Shown here: piece by piece, positions 15,046 through 23,519 of the stretch | Position numbering within the stretch: the first letter of the stretch is position 1 | Layout of the letters: every line of letters begins with the position of its first letter | Assembly (NCBI GenBank): GCA_020846655.1 | Contig: JADLDL010000216.1 | Coordinates: 1-40,375 of the forward strand | Direction of reading: 5' to 3' | Length of the DNA stretch: 40,375 nt | Source of the DNA: Saprospiraceae bacterium | GTDB lineage: Bacteria; Bacteroidota; Bacteroidia; Chitinophagales; Saprospiraceae | Program-made: the position numbers and the translations under genes | The notes under the pieces: generated by a model | What the model was told of the DNA's origin: nothing | Database searches by the model: none | What the model saw: the letters and a program-made list of their open reading frames with translations, nothing else

Positions 15046-16680
15046 ATGAGAAACGTATTTTCATTATTGTTGCTGCTTTGTTTACCGCTGCTGGCCAGCG
15101 CGCAAAAAAAATTCGATTATACGATCAGTAAGCCCTTCAAGGTAATCGACGCCCGCAACAAGTTTTATTTCTCCGATCTCGCCAAGGAAAAAGCCCTGAG
15201 CGTCAAAATCGACGGCAAAGACATCCACATGCAGAGTTTCGATGCCAAAAGCATGAAAGAACTCAAGCGAAAGGAATATGACGACATGCCCAAAGGTTTT
15301 GTGATTGAGCAGATTAGTTGGTTTGAAGAGCGCTTGTATTGTTTCTTTTCGCTTTGGGACAAAGAGGCCGGGAAGGAACAACTGTTCTACCGGGAAATTG
15401 ATTTTGACAATTGCAGTTTCAAAGGCAAAGAAAAAAGAATGCTTACGGTAGACGGCAAACTCTCCGGCGCCCCCGCCGCGTACCTCGGGATGTGGTCAAT
15501 TGGCACGGTCGACAAATTTGCCTTCCTCTACTCGCGCGACAGCTCGCGCATGCTCGTGCAATACCGGCGCGACCCGGAAATCAAGCGCGACAAACTGAGC
15601 CACGACATCATCGGCATGTTCATTTTTGACAAAGACCTCAACCAGATCGCCGGCAACGACATCAAAATGCCGTATACCGAAAAGAAAATGGACAATGTGG
15701 ATTACTGCGTCGATGCCGCCGGAACGCCCTACATGCTGGCTAAGGTGTACGAAGACAATTCGACCAAGGACACCAAAGGCAAAGGCGACGAAAAGACCGC
15801 CAACTACCACATGGAATTGTTCAAAGTAGATGTCAAAACCAAAACAGTCAGCACCGCTAAAATAGAAGTAGACAACCAATTTATAAAAGACATCTGGATC
15901 TACGAGGGCGCCAACAACTCGATGTTGTGCGCCGGGTTTTACAACAAAAAAGTGAGCGGCTGGCGCTGGTCCAGCGCGGTCAGCGAGGGCGATGCCGACG
16001 GCTTGTTCCTGTTCAAACTCGATAAGGAAGGCGTTATTCTGGACAAGAAATTTTATGAAATCCCAACGGAAATCATCAACCAGTACACCAAAGCCGGCGG
16101 CAAGAAGGAGAAGGAAAAGAAAAACAACAAGGCCGAACTCGCCCACCTCAATTTGCGGGAAATGATCATCGGCAGCGACAACAGCATCGTCCTGATCGGC
16201 GAGCAATATTTTGTGGAAGTAAGCACCGACTACCGCGGCAACACCACCTACTCGTACCACTACAACGACATCCTCATCGCTAAAATCGACCCCGACGGCA
16301 GCCTGGGCTGGATGCGCAAATTGCCCAAACGCCAAACCGGCGGCTCGACACGCGGTGGAATGGGCTTCAAACGCCTTACCATCAACGGCAACCACTACCT
16401 GGTGTTCCTCGACAATGTCAAAAACCTCAAACTCGACCTGAACGAACGGCCCTCCACCCATGCCGACGGGATGGGCGGTTTTCTGACGGCTTATTCCGTC
16501 AACGACCAAACGGGTATCGTCAACAAAGTTTCGATTTTTGATACCCGCGAAGTAGCCGGTGGCATGGAGGTATTCCAGTTCCGGACCAACCGGGTGCTGC
16601 AAATTTCAGCAACCGAATTTGTCTCCGAGTTTTATAAAAAAGACAAGGAAGATGTGATGATCAAGGTCAAGGTGAAGTAA
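15046..16680 (+). CDS. Secreted protein of unknown function, 544 aa
   Basis: The start at 15046 (MRNVFSLLLLLCLPLLASAQ) gives a clear signal peptide cleaved after about residue 20; the same frame is open far upstream, but only as a shadow of the TspO-like gene. An alternative ATG at 15004 adds 14 residues. The mature part is rich in Lys, Asp and beta-strand-like segments with repeating forms such as LYCFFSLWDKEAGKEQLFYREID, IMGMFIFDKDLNQ-type stretches and IGEQYFVEVSTDYRGNTTY. These suggest a beta-propeller-like protein. A basic run (GGKKEKEKKNNKAE) lies in the middle. No T9SS tail is seen. Likely periplasmic. The hairpin at 16683-16776 follows. Confidence 0.75.
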   Translation: MRNVFSLLLLLCLPLLASAQKKFDYTISKPFKVIDARNKFYFSDLAKEKALSVKIDGKDIHMQSFDAKSMKELKRKEYDDMPKGFVIEQISWFEERLYCFFSLWDKEAGKEQLFYREIDFDNCSFKGKEKRMLTVDGKLSGAPAAYLGMWSIGTVDKFAFLYSRDSSRMLVQYRRDPEIKRDKLSHDIIGMFIFDKDLNQIAGNDIKMPYTEKKMDNVDYCVDAAGTPYMLAKVYEDNSTKDTKGKGDEKTANYHMELFKVDVKTKTVSTAKIEVDNQFIKDIWIYEGANNSMLCAGFYNKKVSGWRWSSAVSEGDADGLFLFKLDKEGVILDKKFYEIPTEIINQYTKAGGKKEKEKKNNKAELAHLNLREMIIGSDNSIVLIGEQYFVEVSTDYRGNTTYSYHYNDILIAKIDPDGSLGWMRKLPKRQTGGSTRGGMGFKRLTINGNHYLVFLDNVKNLKLDLNERPSTHADGMGGFLTAYSVNDQTGIVNKVSIFDTREVAGGMEVFQFRTNRVLQISATEFVSEFYKKDKEDVMIKVKVK

Positions 16681-16682
16681 TG

Positions 16683-16776
16683 TTGAAAACCGGGCATTGG
16701 CCATTGCACATTTTTAAAATATTGAATTTCAAAAATTTAAATGTGCAATGGCCAATGTACAATGCTCAATTTTCAA
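16683..16776. repeat. Long word-repeat hairpin between convergent genes
   Basis: A perfect 19-bp inverted repeat (16695-16713 with 16739-16757, core TGGCCATTGCACA) is extended by weaker pairing of TTGAAAA (16683-16689) with TTTTCAA (16770-16776). The arms repeat the word CATTG / CAATG several times, and the loop is AT-rich. It lies between two convergent genes (ends at 16680 and 16783), so it can act as a bidirectional terminator. Confidence 0.8.
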
Positions 16777-16782
16777 GGCATG

Positions 16783-17448
16783 CTACAGCGTATACAAATA
16801 CCCGGCAGAGAGCAGCAGGGTGCTGATCCGGGCAACAACGTTCGTTGATTCAAAGAGCTTGTTCAGGCCATATTGGTACCGGGCTTCGAAGAGCACTTTG
16901 CCCCGTGGCCCGCAAGCAAATGTGCTGCCCAAGCCCAGGTGCACAAAGTAGTGGGTATGGTTTTCCAGGCCATTCTGTAACTCAATACGACCCGGGCCTT
17001 CTATCAGATCTTTGTCGATACTTCCCCGGTTGCGCAGCACTGAGCCCAGCGTAGAACCGGCCAGCAGGTAATAGTTTTTGTTGCGCAGCGGCATGACCCG
17101 CAGCGAAAGGGCGCCAGTCCAGGTCTCCAGATCGTCTTTCATGGTGGCTCGTGTCGAGCCGCCGTTTAGGTCCGTCACCTCCACCGATAGCCGGTTGCGC
17201 CACACCTGGAGGCCGGTTTCGGCGCGGAGTGCCAGCCAAGGCGACAGCGCGTATTCAGCCAACAGGGAAGCCTGCCCCGACAAACCCGGCTGGTAGTCGA
17301 CCCCGTTGAGGCCACCGATGGGCTGCTTGAATTTCCATTCGCGAAAGGCCAGGGTAGGGCCGGCAGAGAGGCCCAGGGAGAGTTGGGCAACCCCCGGCAA
17401 GGCCAATGCCGCCAGGCACAGGGTCAAAAAAAGCATTCGACAGGTCAT
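16783..17448 (-). CDS. Outer-membrane beta-barrel protein, PorT/OmpW-like size
   Basis: 221 aa from the ATG at 17448 (MTCRMLFLTLCLAALALPGVAQ), giving a good signal peptide; the ORF is open to 17550. The mature protein alternates amphipathic strands, e.g. LSLGLSAGPTLAFREWKF, LALRAETGLQVWRN, WTGALSLRVMPLR, KVLFEARYQYGLN, and ends STLLLSAGYLYTL with an aromatic residue before the terminal Leu. This is the pattern of small eight-stranded barrels (OMP_b-brl) in Bacteroidota. No ligand can be inferred. It is divergent from the OmpA-family gene, 119 bp away. Confidence 0.78.
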   Translation of the reverse strand: MTCRMLFLTLCLAALALPGVAQLSLGLSAGPTLAFREWKFKQPIGGLNGVDYQPGLSGQASLLAEYALSPWLALRAETGLQVWRNRLSVEVTDLNGGSTRATMKDDLETWTGALSLRVMPLRNKNYYLLAGSTLGSVLRNRGSIDKDLIEGPGRIELQNGLENHTHYFVHLGLGSTFACGPRGKVLFEARYQYGLNKLFESTNVVARISTLLLSAGYLYTL

Positions 17449-17567
17449 ATGGTTGAATGTTTTGTTTTGCAAAGTACAGGAAAGATGCAGAAAGACATTT
17501 TTGGGTTGTCCCTTCATAAAACACCGCCGCCGTTTTGGCGTTCTTTCCAAAAAATTTCAGACTAATC

Positions 17568-19535
17568 ATGTTTCAAGCCATCCCTTCCCCACTGCGCGCT
17601 ATCGGACGCGTCCTGCCGGTTTTCGCGCTGCTCCTGCTGGCCAGCAGTTTGCTCGCCCAAAAATACACCACCGCCGAAACCACCTTGCCCAAAGCCCGCT
17701 CTGCCTACCAGGATGGCCGCGAGTTTCTGATGCAGGGCGACCCCGCCCGCGCCTTGCGCGCGTTTGAAGAAGCCATTCGAATCGACTCCACGTTTATCGA
17801 AGCCAAGTTGGTCTGGGCCGAAACGCATTTTGATGCCGGCCACTGGAACGAAGCCGAATATGGTTTTGAAGCCGTGCTGCGCCTCAACCCCGGCTTTCAC
17901 CCCTCCGTGCCCTTCAACCTGGCCCTGGCCGAATGGCGGCAGGACAAATTTACCGAGGCCCACAACCATATTGACAACTTCCTCCAATCGGGGATCAAAG
18001 ACGCCAACCTCTTGTACAAGGCCCAGCGCCTGTCGGAAAACAGCCTTTTTGCCGCCGAAGCCGTCAAAAATCCGGTGCCGTTCAACCCGCAACCCGTTGG
18101 CAACGGCGTCAATTCTGCCACCGACGAATACCTGCCAGCCTTCACCGCCGACGGCAACACTATGATTTTTACCCGGCGCGATGGCTACGACGAGAATTTT
18201 TACACCAGCACCCGCCAACCCGACGGCTCCTGGGGCAAAGCAGAATACCTCGAAGGGGTAAATACCACGCAAAACGAAGGCGCCGAAACCCTCAGCGCCG
18301 ACGGCTCCTGGCTGGTATTCACCGCCTGCAACCGCCGGGGCGACGGCTCTCAGGGCAACTGCGACCTGTACTGGTCGCAACTCAAAAGCGGCGCCTGGTC
18401 CAAACCCGTGCCCTTCAGCAGCAGCATCAACTCCAGCGACTGGGATGCCCAACCCAGCATCAGCCCCGACGGCAAAACACTGTATTTCAGCAGCCAGCGC
18501 CCCGGCGGCAAAGGCGGCAAAGACCTGTGGTTCACCGAGCGGCTGCCGGGCGGCAAATGGTCGGCCCCGGCCAACCTGGGCGCCGACATCAACAGCCGGG
18601 GCAACGAACAAACGCCCTTCATTCACCCCGACGGCCAGACCCTCTACTTCACCTCCGACGGCCTGCCCGGCATGGGCGAAAACGACCTCTACTTTGTGCG
18701 CAGGAATGCCGACGGCACTTGGGGCAAACCCCAAAACCTGGGCTACCCGATCAATACCAAAGCCGCCGAAGGCACCCTCACGGTGAGCCTCGACGGCCGA
18801 ATGGCCTATTTTGCCGCCGACAAGCCCGGCGGCCAAGGCATCGATATTTACCAGTTCGAGCTGCCGCTGGCAGCCCGCCCCCAGCCGGTGACCTACGCCA
18901 AAGCCCGCGTGACAGACGCCAACACCCGCAACGCCCTCGTGGCCCGGGTAGAATTTGTGGACCTCAAAACCGGTTTGGTCTTTGCCGCCGCCAATACCAA
19001 ACCCGACGGCTCTTTTTTGGTGTGTTTGCCCGCCGGCAAAGACTACGGTTTGTATGTTTCCAAGGAAAATTATCTGTTCCACTCCGAACATTTCAACCTG
19101 CTGCAAACCGCCACTTTTACCCAACCATTCCTGCTGGAAATTGCGCTGCAACCCATCGCCAGCGGCGACGAAGCCACGGCGGCGGCGCCCATACCAGCCA
19201 AACCGGTGGTGCTGCACAATGTGTTTTTTGAAACCGGCTCGGCAGCCCTGCTGCCCGAATCGACCACCGAACTGAACCGCCTGGCGCAGTTGCTGAAAGA
19301 AGCCGCTACGCTGCGCATCCAGATCAGCGGCCATACCGACAATGTAGGCGACGACGCCAGCAACCTGCGGCTGTCTGAAAACCGCGCCAAAGCCGTGTAT
19401 GATTACCTGGTGCAGCAAGCCATACCGGCCGAGCGCCTGCGCTTCAAAGGCTTCGGCGAAAGCAAGCCCATCGACACCAACGACACCCCCGAAGGGCGCT
19501 CGCGGAACCGAAGGACAGAATTTTTGGTTTGGTGA
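17568..19535 (+). CDS. OmpA-family anchor with TPR, PD40 propeller and CRD-like domain (PorE-like architecture)
   Basis: 655 aa from the ATG at 17568 (MFQAIPSPLRAIGRVLPVFALLLLASSLLAQ, signal peptide). Domains in order: TPR-like helices about 40-145; PD40 propeller blades about 180-430 (repeats of the type SADGSWLVFTA, SPDGKTLYFSSQRPGG, HPDGQTLYFTSDG, SLDGRMAYFAADKPGG); a carboxypeptidase-regulatory-like beta domain about 445-530; and OmpA_C about 545-655 with ISGHTDNVGDDASNLRLSENRAK cell-wall-binding residues. This is the domain order described for PorE, the protein that links the T9SS to peptidoglycan. Bacteroidota carry several such proteins, so PorE identity is a hypothesis, helped a little by porX and a T9SS cargo nearby. 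Confidence 0.88.
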   Translation: MFQAIPSPLRAIGRVLPVFALLLLASSLLAQKYTTAETTLPKARSAYQDGREFLMQGDPARALRAFEEAIRIDSTFIEAKLVWAETHFDAGHWNEAEYGFEAVLRLNPGFHPSVPFNLALAEWRQDKFTEAHNHIDNFLQSGIKDANLLYKAQRLSENSLFAAEAVKNPVPFNPQPVGNGVNSATDEYLPAFTADGNTMIFTRRDGYDENFYTSTRQPDGSWGKAEYLEGVNTTQNEGAETLSADGSWLVFTACNRRGDGSQGNCDLYWSQLKSGAWSKPVPFSSSINSSDWDAQPSISPDGKTLYFSSQRPGGKGGKDLWFTERLPGGKWSAPANLGADINSRGNEQTPFIHPDGQTLYFTSDGLPGMGENDLYFVRRNADGTWGKPQNLGYPINTKAAEGTLTVSLDGRMAYFAADKPGGQGIDIYQFELPLAARPQPVTYAKARVTDANTRNALVARVEFVDLKTGLVFAAANTKPDGSFLVCLPAGKDYGLYVSKENYLFHSEHFNLLQTATFTQPFLLEIALQPIASGDEATAAAPIPAKPVVLHNVFFETGSAALLPESTTELNRLAQLLKEAATLRIQISGHTDNVGDDASNLRLSENRAKAVYDYLVQQAIPAERLRFKGFGESKPIDTNDTPEGRSRNRRTEFLVW

Positions 19536-19577
19536 GGGTAAATGATCGAAGTTTGCGCTTCGAACGACCCTTGATCC

Positions 19578-20528
19578 ATGCAAATCGGAACCGTAATTAA
19601 ATCTACCGGCAGTTGGTACAGCGTGCGCCCAGACGGCGGCGGCGAGGTACTGCAATGCCGGATTGTCGGCAAATTCAGGCTCAACGACGTGCCGCTCACC
19701 AACCCGGTGGCCGTGGGCGACCGGGTGGAAATCCACCCCGAGCAGCCTGGGCAAGCCCTGATCAAAAAGATCCTGCCCCGCCGCAACTTCGTGGCCCGGC
19801 AATCGCCGCGCCGCAAACACGACCTGCACCTGCTCGCCGCTAATATCGACCAGGCGGTGCTCATCGTGACGGTGGTGCACCCCAACATCAAACCCGGTTT
19901 TATCGACCGGTTTTTGCTGATGACCGAGCCCCACGAAATTCCGCTCACCATCGTGTTCAACAAAGGCGACCTGTACGAGGAGGCCGACGTGGCCATGTTT
20001 TTTACCATGAAAGCCGTGTATGAAAAAATCGGCTACCCGGTACTGGCCACTTCGGTGCCCGAGCACAAAGGCCTTGAGGCGTTTCTCGACCTTTTGAAAG
20101 ATAAAATCACGTTGATCAGCGGGCAGTCGGGGGTAGGGAAAAGCAGCCTGGTCAACGCGATTCAGCCGCAACTGGACCTGCGTACGGGCGAAATCAGCGA
20201 CTACTCAGGCAAAGGGCAGCACACCACCACTTTTGCCGAAATGCACGAACTGGACTTCGGCGGCTCGCTGATCGACACGCCGGGCATCAAAATGCTGGCC
20301 TTCAACGACAAAGACCCCCAAAACATCGCGCACAGTTACCGCGAGTTTTTTGTGTTGTCCGACGATTGCCGCTTCGGCGCCAACTGCCTGCACCGCAACG
20401 AACCCGGCTGCGCCGTGCGCGCTGCGGTGGCTGCCGGCGAAGTCAGCGAGCTGCGCTACGCCAATTACCTGGGTATTTTGGAAGAAGTGGAAGACCAGAA
20501 CTACTGGGAGCGCTGGAAAGAATTTTAG
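19578..20528 (+). CDS. rsgA: Ribosome small-subunit-dependent GTPase A
   Basis: 316 aa. RsgA helps late maturation of the 30S subunit. The N-terminal OB fold (1-70) is followed by a circularly permuted GTPase: NKGD (G4), then G1 at 182-190 (GQSGVGKSS), and DTPG (G3). The C-terminal zinc site uses Cys264, Cys270, His272 and Cys278 (DDCRFGANCLHRNEPGC). All family marks are present and the length is normal. It lies 42 bp after the OmpA-family gene, with a small hairpin (CGAAG / CTTCG) in the gap, and converges on nbaC. Confidence 0.96.
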   Translation: MQIGTVIKSTGSWYSVRPDGGGEVLQCRIVGKFRLNDVPLTNPVAVGDRVEIHPEQPGQALIKKILPRRNFVARQSPRRKHDLHLLAANIDQAVLIVTVVHPNIKPGFIDRFLLMTEPHEIPLTIVFNKGDLYEEADVAMFFTMKAVYEKIGYPVLATSVPEHKGLEAFLDLLKDKITLISGQSGVGKSSLVNAIQPQLDLRTGEISDYSGKGQHTTTFAEMHELDFGGSLIDTPGIKMLAFNDKDPQNIAHSYREFFVLSDDCRFGANCLHRNEPGCAVRAAVAAGEVSELRYANYLGILEEVEDQNYWERWKEF

Positions 20529-20555
20529 CGCCGGCCCGATGTTGGGTTGCTGCAC

Positions 20556-21071
20556 TTACAATTCCATCACCGCGCCGCAATGCGTGCAGGTGCGGGCCGT
20601 TGTATCTTCTTTGTAGGCCTGAATGGCGGCTTTGATCTGGGTGCCGATGTCTTTGAGCGGAAAGCCGGCTTCTTGCAGTTTTTCGCCGCAGATATCACAG
20701 AACCACAGGAGTTTGTCGATCTCGCCGGGATTGCGGTGGCGTTCGAGCACGAGGCCTACGGTGTTGGCCGGGCGTTGCGGCGAGTGCGGGATACGGGGCG
20801 GCAGCAAAAACATTTCGCCTTCCCGAATATCGATGGTCTCCGGCCGGCCGTCTTCGTTGATGATTTTTACCTGAATATCGCCTTCCAACTGGTAGAACAG
20901 CTCTTCGCCTTCTTCCCAGTGGTAGTCTTTGCGGCCGTTGGGGCCGCCCACGATCATCACGATAAAGTCGTCGTTTTCGACATAAATCTGCTTGTTGCCC
21001 ACAGGCGGCTGAAGCAGGTGGCGGTTTTCATTGATCCAGTTTTGGAGGTTGAATGGTTTTGCTATGGCCAT
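20556..21071 (-). CDS. nbaC: 3-hydroxyanthranilate 3,4-dioxygenase
   Basis: 171 aa. The enzyme opens the ring of 3-hydroxyanthranilate on the way from tryptophan to quinolinate and NAD. The cupin iron ligands are His51, Glu57 and His96, with Arg47, Arg100 and Glu110 for substrate. A second, rubredoxin-like iron site is made by Cys125/Cys128 (CDIC) and Cys162/Cys165 (CTHC), as in the bacterial and fungal short form. Other kynurenine-pathway genes are not adjacent; the FAD monooxygenase at 6307 is only a weak candidate partner. A -7 element (TAAATTTG) lies at 21091-21098, in the gap after the glycosyltransferase gene. Confidence 0.96.
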   Translation of the reverse strand: MAIAKPFNLQNWINENRHLLQPPVGNKQIYVENDDFIVMIVGGPNGRKDYHWEEGEELFYQLEGDIQVKIINEDGRPETIDIREGEMFLLPPRIPHSPQRPANTVGLVLERHRNPGEIDKLLWFCDICGEKLQEAGFPLKDIGTQIKAAIQAYKEDTTARTCTHCGAVMEL

Positions 21072-21090
21072 GGTTTGTAATTTTTACCCC

Positions 21091-21098
21091 CAAATTTA
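21091..21098 (-). promoter_or_regulatory. Bacteroidota -7 element for nbaC
   Basis: The minus strand reads TAAATTTG, a full TAnnTTTG match 20 nt before the nbaC ATG at 21071, giving a leader of about 15 nt. The TTG half is not clear, since that region is the end of the upstream gene. Confidence 0.5.
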
Positions 21099-21101
21099 GC
21101 A

Positions 21102-22655
21102 CTACTTTTCTCTTAGCAGTTCGTCTTTCAAAAAGATTACGCCCTTATCGTTTTCCAAGATAAACGAAGGTATATCTGCGGCATCCGGGTCGTCAAAAAT
21201 GGCCATTGGAACGCCCCGTTTTTGCAAAGCCTCGTATTCGGCAGCGTTGGGAATCGTACTGTAAACGACCCGGTCGCTAAAAAACATGGCTTCCAGTTCG
21301 CCGGGGCAATTGTAAACGATGCAGGAGTCGGGCGTCCATTCGTCGAGCCGCCGATAAATCCGCGTGTTGTTCAGTTTGCGCTCCCGCACGCTCCGGTCAA
21401 AATCGGAAATATTGAAATGGCGCTTGTCGATTTGTGCCGGAAACAAACACAAATAGCAAAGCCCTGCGGCAACGATGGCAATGAAAATTTTGGGAGCGCT
21501 ATGCTCCGCAACACCGCAGATGAATCGTTCCAACACACTGATTGCCAGGCCCATCAGTACATAAGCGGCTGGGGCAATAAAGTAAGTGTAGGAGGGCATT
21601 TTGGTGGCTGCGACCAATGAAAAAAACGCGTAAACCAGTCCGATCGACAGCAATAGTGCATTGCGCAGGAGTGGCTGAACAGGATGTGAAAAGGAAAGCC
21701 AGATGCCGGCAAGTATCAGCAGCCAGGTGCCCCCGCTGAAATGGAAATTGATCAGGCCGAAATAATAATACCAGGTTCCGCCGTGTTGCTCGATCACTTC
21801 GGTAAGGTGCCGAAAATTATAGGCTTGTTCGAAGGCGGCTTCCCGGGGAAATTTCCAGAAGCAGTAGGCTTGCCAAGGCAGAAAAACAGCCGCTGCCACA
21901 GCGCAGGCCAACAGCCAGTGGCGCCAGTGCCCCCGACCCGTCTGAATCGCCTGAACAAGCAGTTGCAGGCCCCACACCGCCAGCACCAGGGTGCCGGCCA
22001 GCCATTTGCACAACACCGCTGCCCCGGCAAACAACCCGGCGCCAATAGCCCAACGAACGGCCCTGTCGCTTTGCCGGTATTCGAAATAGGCCCAGATACT
22101 CAGGGTTACATAAAACATAAATGCCACGTCGTTGTGGTCCATGCCTTCATTGCCGGACACCATGTCCAAGTGGTTAAACGCAAAGGTGAATAAGAGAGCC
22201 GCGTAAAAACCCGTGGAGGCTTGGTGCAGCAGCGCCCCCATTCGAAAGATGGGAAAAACCAGTAAGGCCCCCATGAGTACGCTCGGCAGGCGCATGCTCC
22301 AAATTTCAGTCCCAAACACCCGCATACTGAGCGCTATTTGCCATAAAAACAACGGCGGTTTGTGCAGCCAGATATGGTTGTGGCTCCAGAGTTGGTAATT
22401 GTAGCCTTCCGGCGGATGGGTGTACAGCATCGGCCGGAAAGGCTCCTGCATCATATTTGAAGCCACCAGAGCATGAAACCGCTCGTCCCAGTCGTGCAAA
22501 TACGGGTCCAGCGTAGCCATCCACCAACGCAACAGCAGCGCCCCGGCAAATAAACATCCGATGGCGGCCTTGGGTCGGGTGCGGTATTGGTGAAAAAAAA
22601 GGCTCAGTACAGCCAGTAAACAGGCCAAGGCAGGCAAATAAAAGGTCGGGATCAT
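21102..22655 (-). CDS. GT39-like (ArnT/PMT-type) membrane glycosyltransferase
   Basis: 517 aa. An N-terminal hydrophobic helix is followed by LDPYLHDWDERFHALVASNM, which carries the acidic pair after the first helix that in ArnT/PMT proteins (GT-C fold) binds the lipid-phosphate sugar. Further marks are HNHIWLHKPPLFLWQIALSMRVFG and about eleven more helices (for example LLLSIGLVYAFFSLVAATKMPSYTYFIAPAAYVL), with a soluble C-terminal domain of about 120 residues. Such enzymes move a sugar from an undecaprenyl carrier to lipid A, protein or another glycan on the periplasmic side. Sugar and acceptor are unknown. The gene stands alone, 209 bp from the next upstream gene. Confidence 0.88.
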   Translation of the reverse strand: MIPTFYLPALACLLAVLSLFFHQYRTRPKAAIGCLFAGALLLRWWMATLDPYLHDWDERFHALVASNMMQEPFRPMLYTHPPEGYNYQLWSHNHIWLHKPPLFLWQIALSMRVFGTEIWSMRLPSVLMGALLVFPIFRMGALLHQASTGFYAALLFTFAFNHLDMVSGNEGMDHNDVAFMFYVTLSIWAYFEYRQSDRAVRWAIGAGLFAGAAVLCKWLAGTLVLAVWGLQLLVQAIQTGRGHWRHWLLACAVAAAVFLPWQAYCFWKFPREAAFEQAYNFRHLTEVIEQHGGTWYYYFGLINFHFSGGTWLLILAGIWLSFSHPVQPLLRNALLLSIGLVYAFFSLVAATKMPSYTYFIAPAAYVLMGLAISVLERFICGVAEHSAPKIFIAIVAAGLCYLCLFPAQIDKRHFNISDFDRSVRERKLNNTRIYRRLDEWTPDSCIVYNCPGELEAMFFSDRVVYSTIPNAAEYEALQKRGVPMAIFDDPDAADIPSFILENDKGVIFLKDELLREK

Positions 22656-22864
22656 ATCGTTTAGTTAAGGGCTACCCCCCTGCTACCCGAATGAAATACC
22701 TCAATAGGCCAAATCAGTTGGTCTGAATATTTGGCAAAAAAATCAAGTTGCAGGAGCAATAATTACAATACAAACGAATTGCCGAAAATACGCGCTGCCA
22801 AGGCGCCATTGTTCAAAATATTGATTTGACAAAAACATACAAATCTACAGGCCACCTGCCAGAC
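22656..22864. other. AT-rich non-coding gap upstream of the glycosyltransferase gene
   Basis: The 209-bp gap is AT-rich compared with the genes around it. It holds a minus-strand -7 element (TAGATTTG, 22840-22847) nearly 190 nt from the glycosyltransferase ATG, a 7-bp inverted repeat GCCAAAT / ATTTGGC (22708-22735) and the 11-mer TTTGACAAAAA (22825-22835), which also occurs at 32595 and 40092. No ORF of note. Confidence 0.4.
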
Positions 22865-23476
22865 TTATTGCCGGTACCGCCGGATAAACCACGACGGATA
22901 CAAATACCCGCTCGTATCCCGCCCATACCCGCCACCCAGGGGCAGGTCAGGGCTGTGCCGGATTTCGAGGTGCAGGTGGGCGTAGTACTGGCCGTGGTTG
23001 TCGCCGATCGTCCCGATGCGGGCGCCGCGCCGCACCCAGTCGCCTTTTTTCACCTCAATCCGGTCGCAGTGCGCATACAGCGACTCCACATAGCGCCAGC
23101 GCGTGCCGGGGGTTTTGTGTACGATCCGGATTACGTTGCCCCAGCCACCGCCGAGGTCGGAGGCAGCGCTGACGTAGCCGTTGGCAATGGCGTACACGGG
23201 GTCGCCGAGGTCGGTGTTACCGCCGCCACGGCCGTTCCAGTCGTCGCCCAAATGGGTATTTTTTCCAAAACGCTGGGCATTGTAGTAGCCTTTGGCGTCG
23301 GGTTTGCCCACCGGAAAATCAAAACGAGTGGCGGCATACCCAGCGTTTTGGGCAAACAGCGCGTCGTAGGGGGAAGATTGTGTGGTTTGCGGCCACGAAC
23401 CTACCTTTGGTGGTAAGCTTGCCAGCCATCCGGCCAGGGCCAAAACAGGGAGTGCGCCGTGCAGGAATCGGGTCAT
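22865..23476 (-). CDS. M23-family metallopeptidase
   Basis: 203 aa. The N-terminus (MTRFLHGALPVLALAGWLASLPP) is a short signal peptide or anchor. The LytM/M23 zinc ligands are visible: HLGDDWNG near residue 75 (HxxxD) and YAHLHLEIR (HxH), with the family-typical DPVYAIANGYVSAASDLGGGWGNVIRIVH between them. M23 enzymes cut peptide cross-links in peptidoglycan. The shortness and the lack of a coiled coil or LysM domain suggest a stand-alone endopeptidase in the periplasm. It is divergent from the GH16-like gene, with 43 bp between the starts. Confidence 0.92.
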   Translation of the reverse strand: MTRFLHGALPVLALAGWLASLPPKVGSWPQTTQSSPYDALFAQNAGYAATRFDFPVGKPDAKGYYNAQRFGKNTHLGDDWNGRGGGNTDLGDPVYAIANGYVSAASDLGGGWGNVIRIVHKTPGTRWRYVESLYAHCDRIEVKKGDWVRRGARIGTIGDNHGQYYAHLHLEIRHSPDLPLGGGYGRDTSGYLYPSWFIRRYRQ

Positions 23477-23519
23477 TTTCAGAAAAATAGTTTTTTATAC
23501 CGCACCAAAATACACAGAA

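Noticed and set aside
17562-20171. 869-aa open frame on the minus strand
   Set aside because: It lies opposite two certain genes (OmpA-family and rsgA), crosses their boundary, and has the Gly/Phe/His/Val-rich make-up of an antisense shadow in GC-rich DNA.
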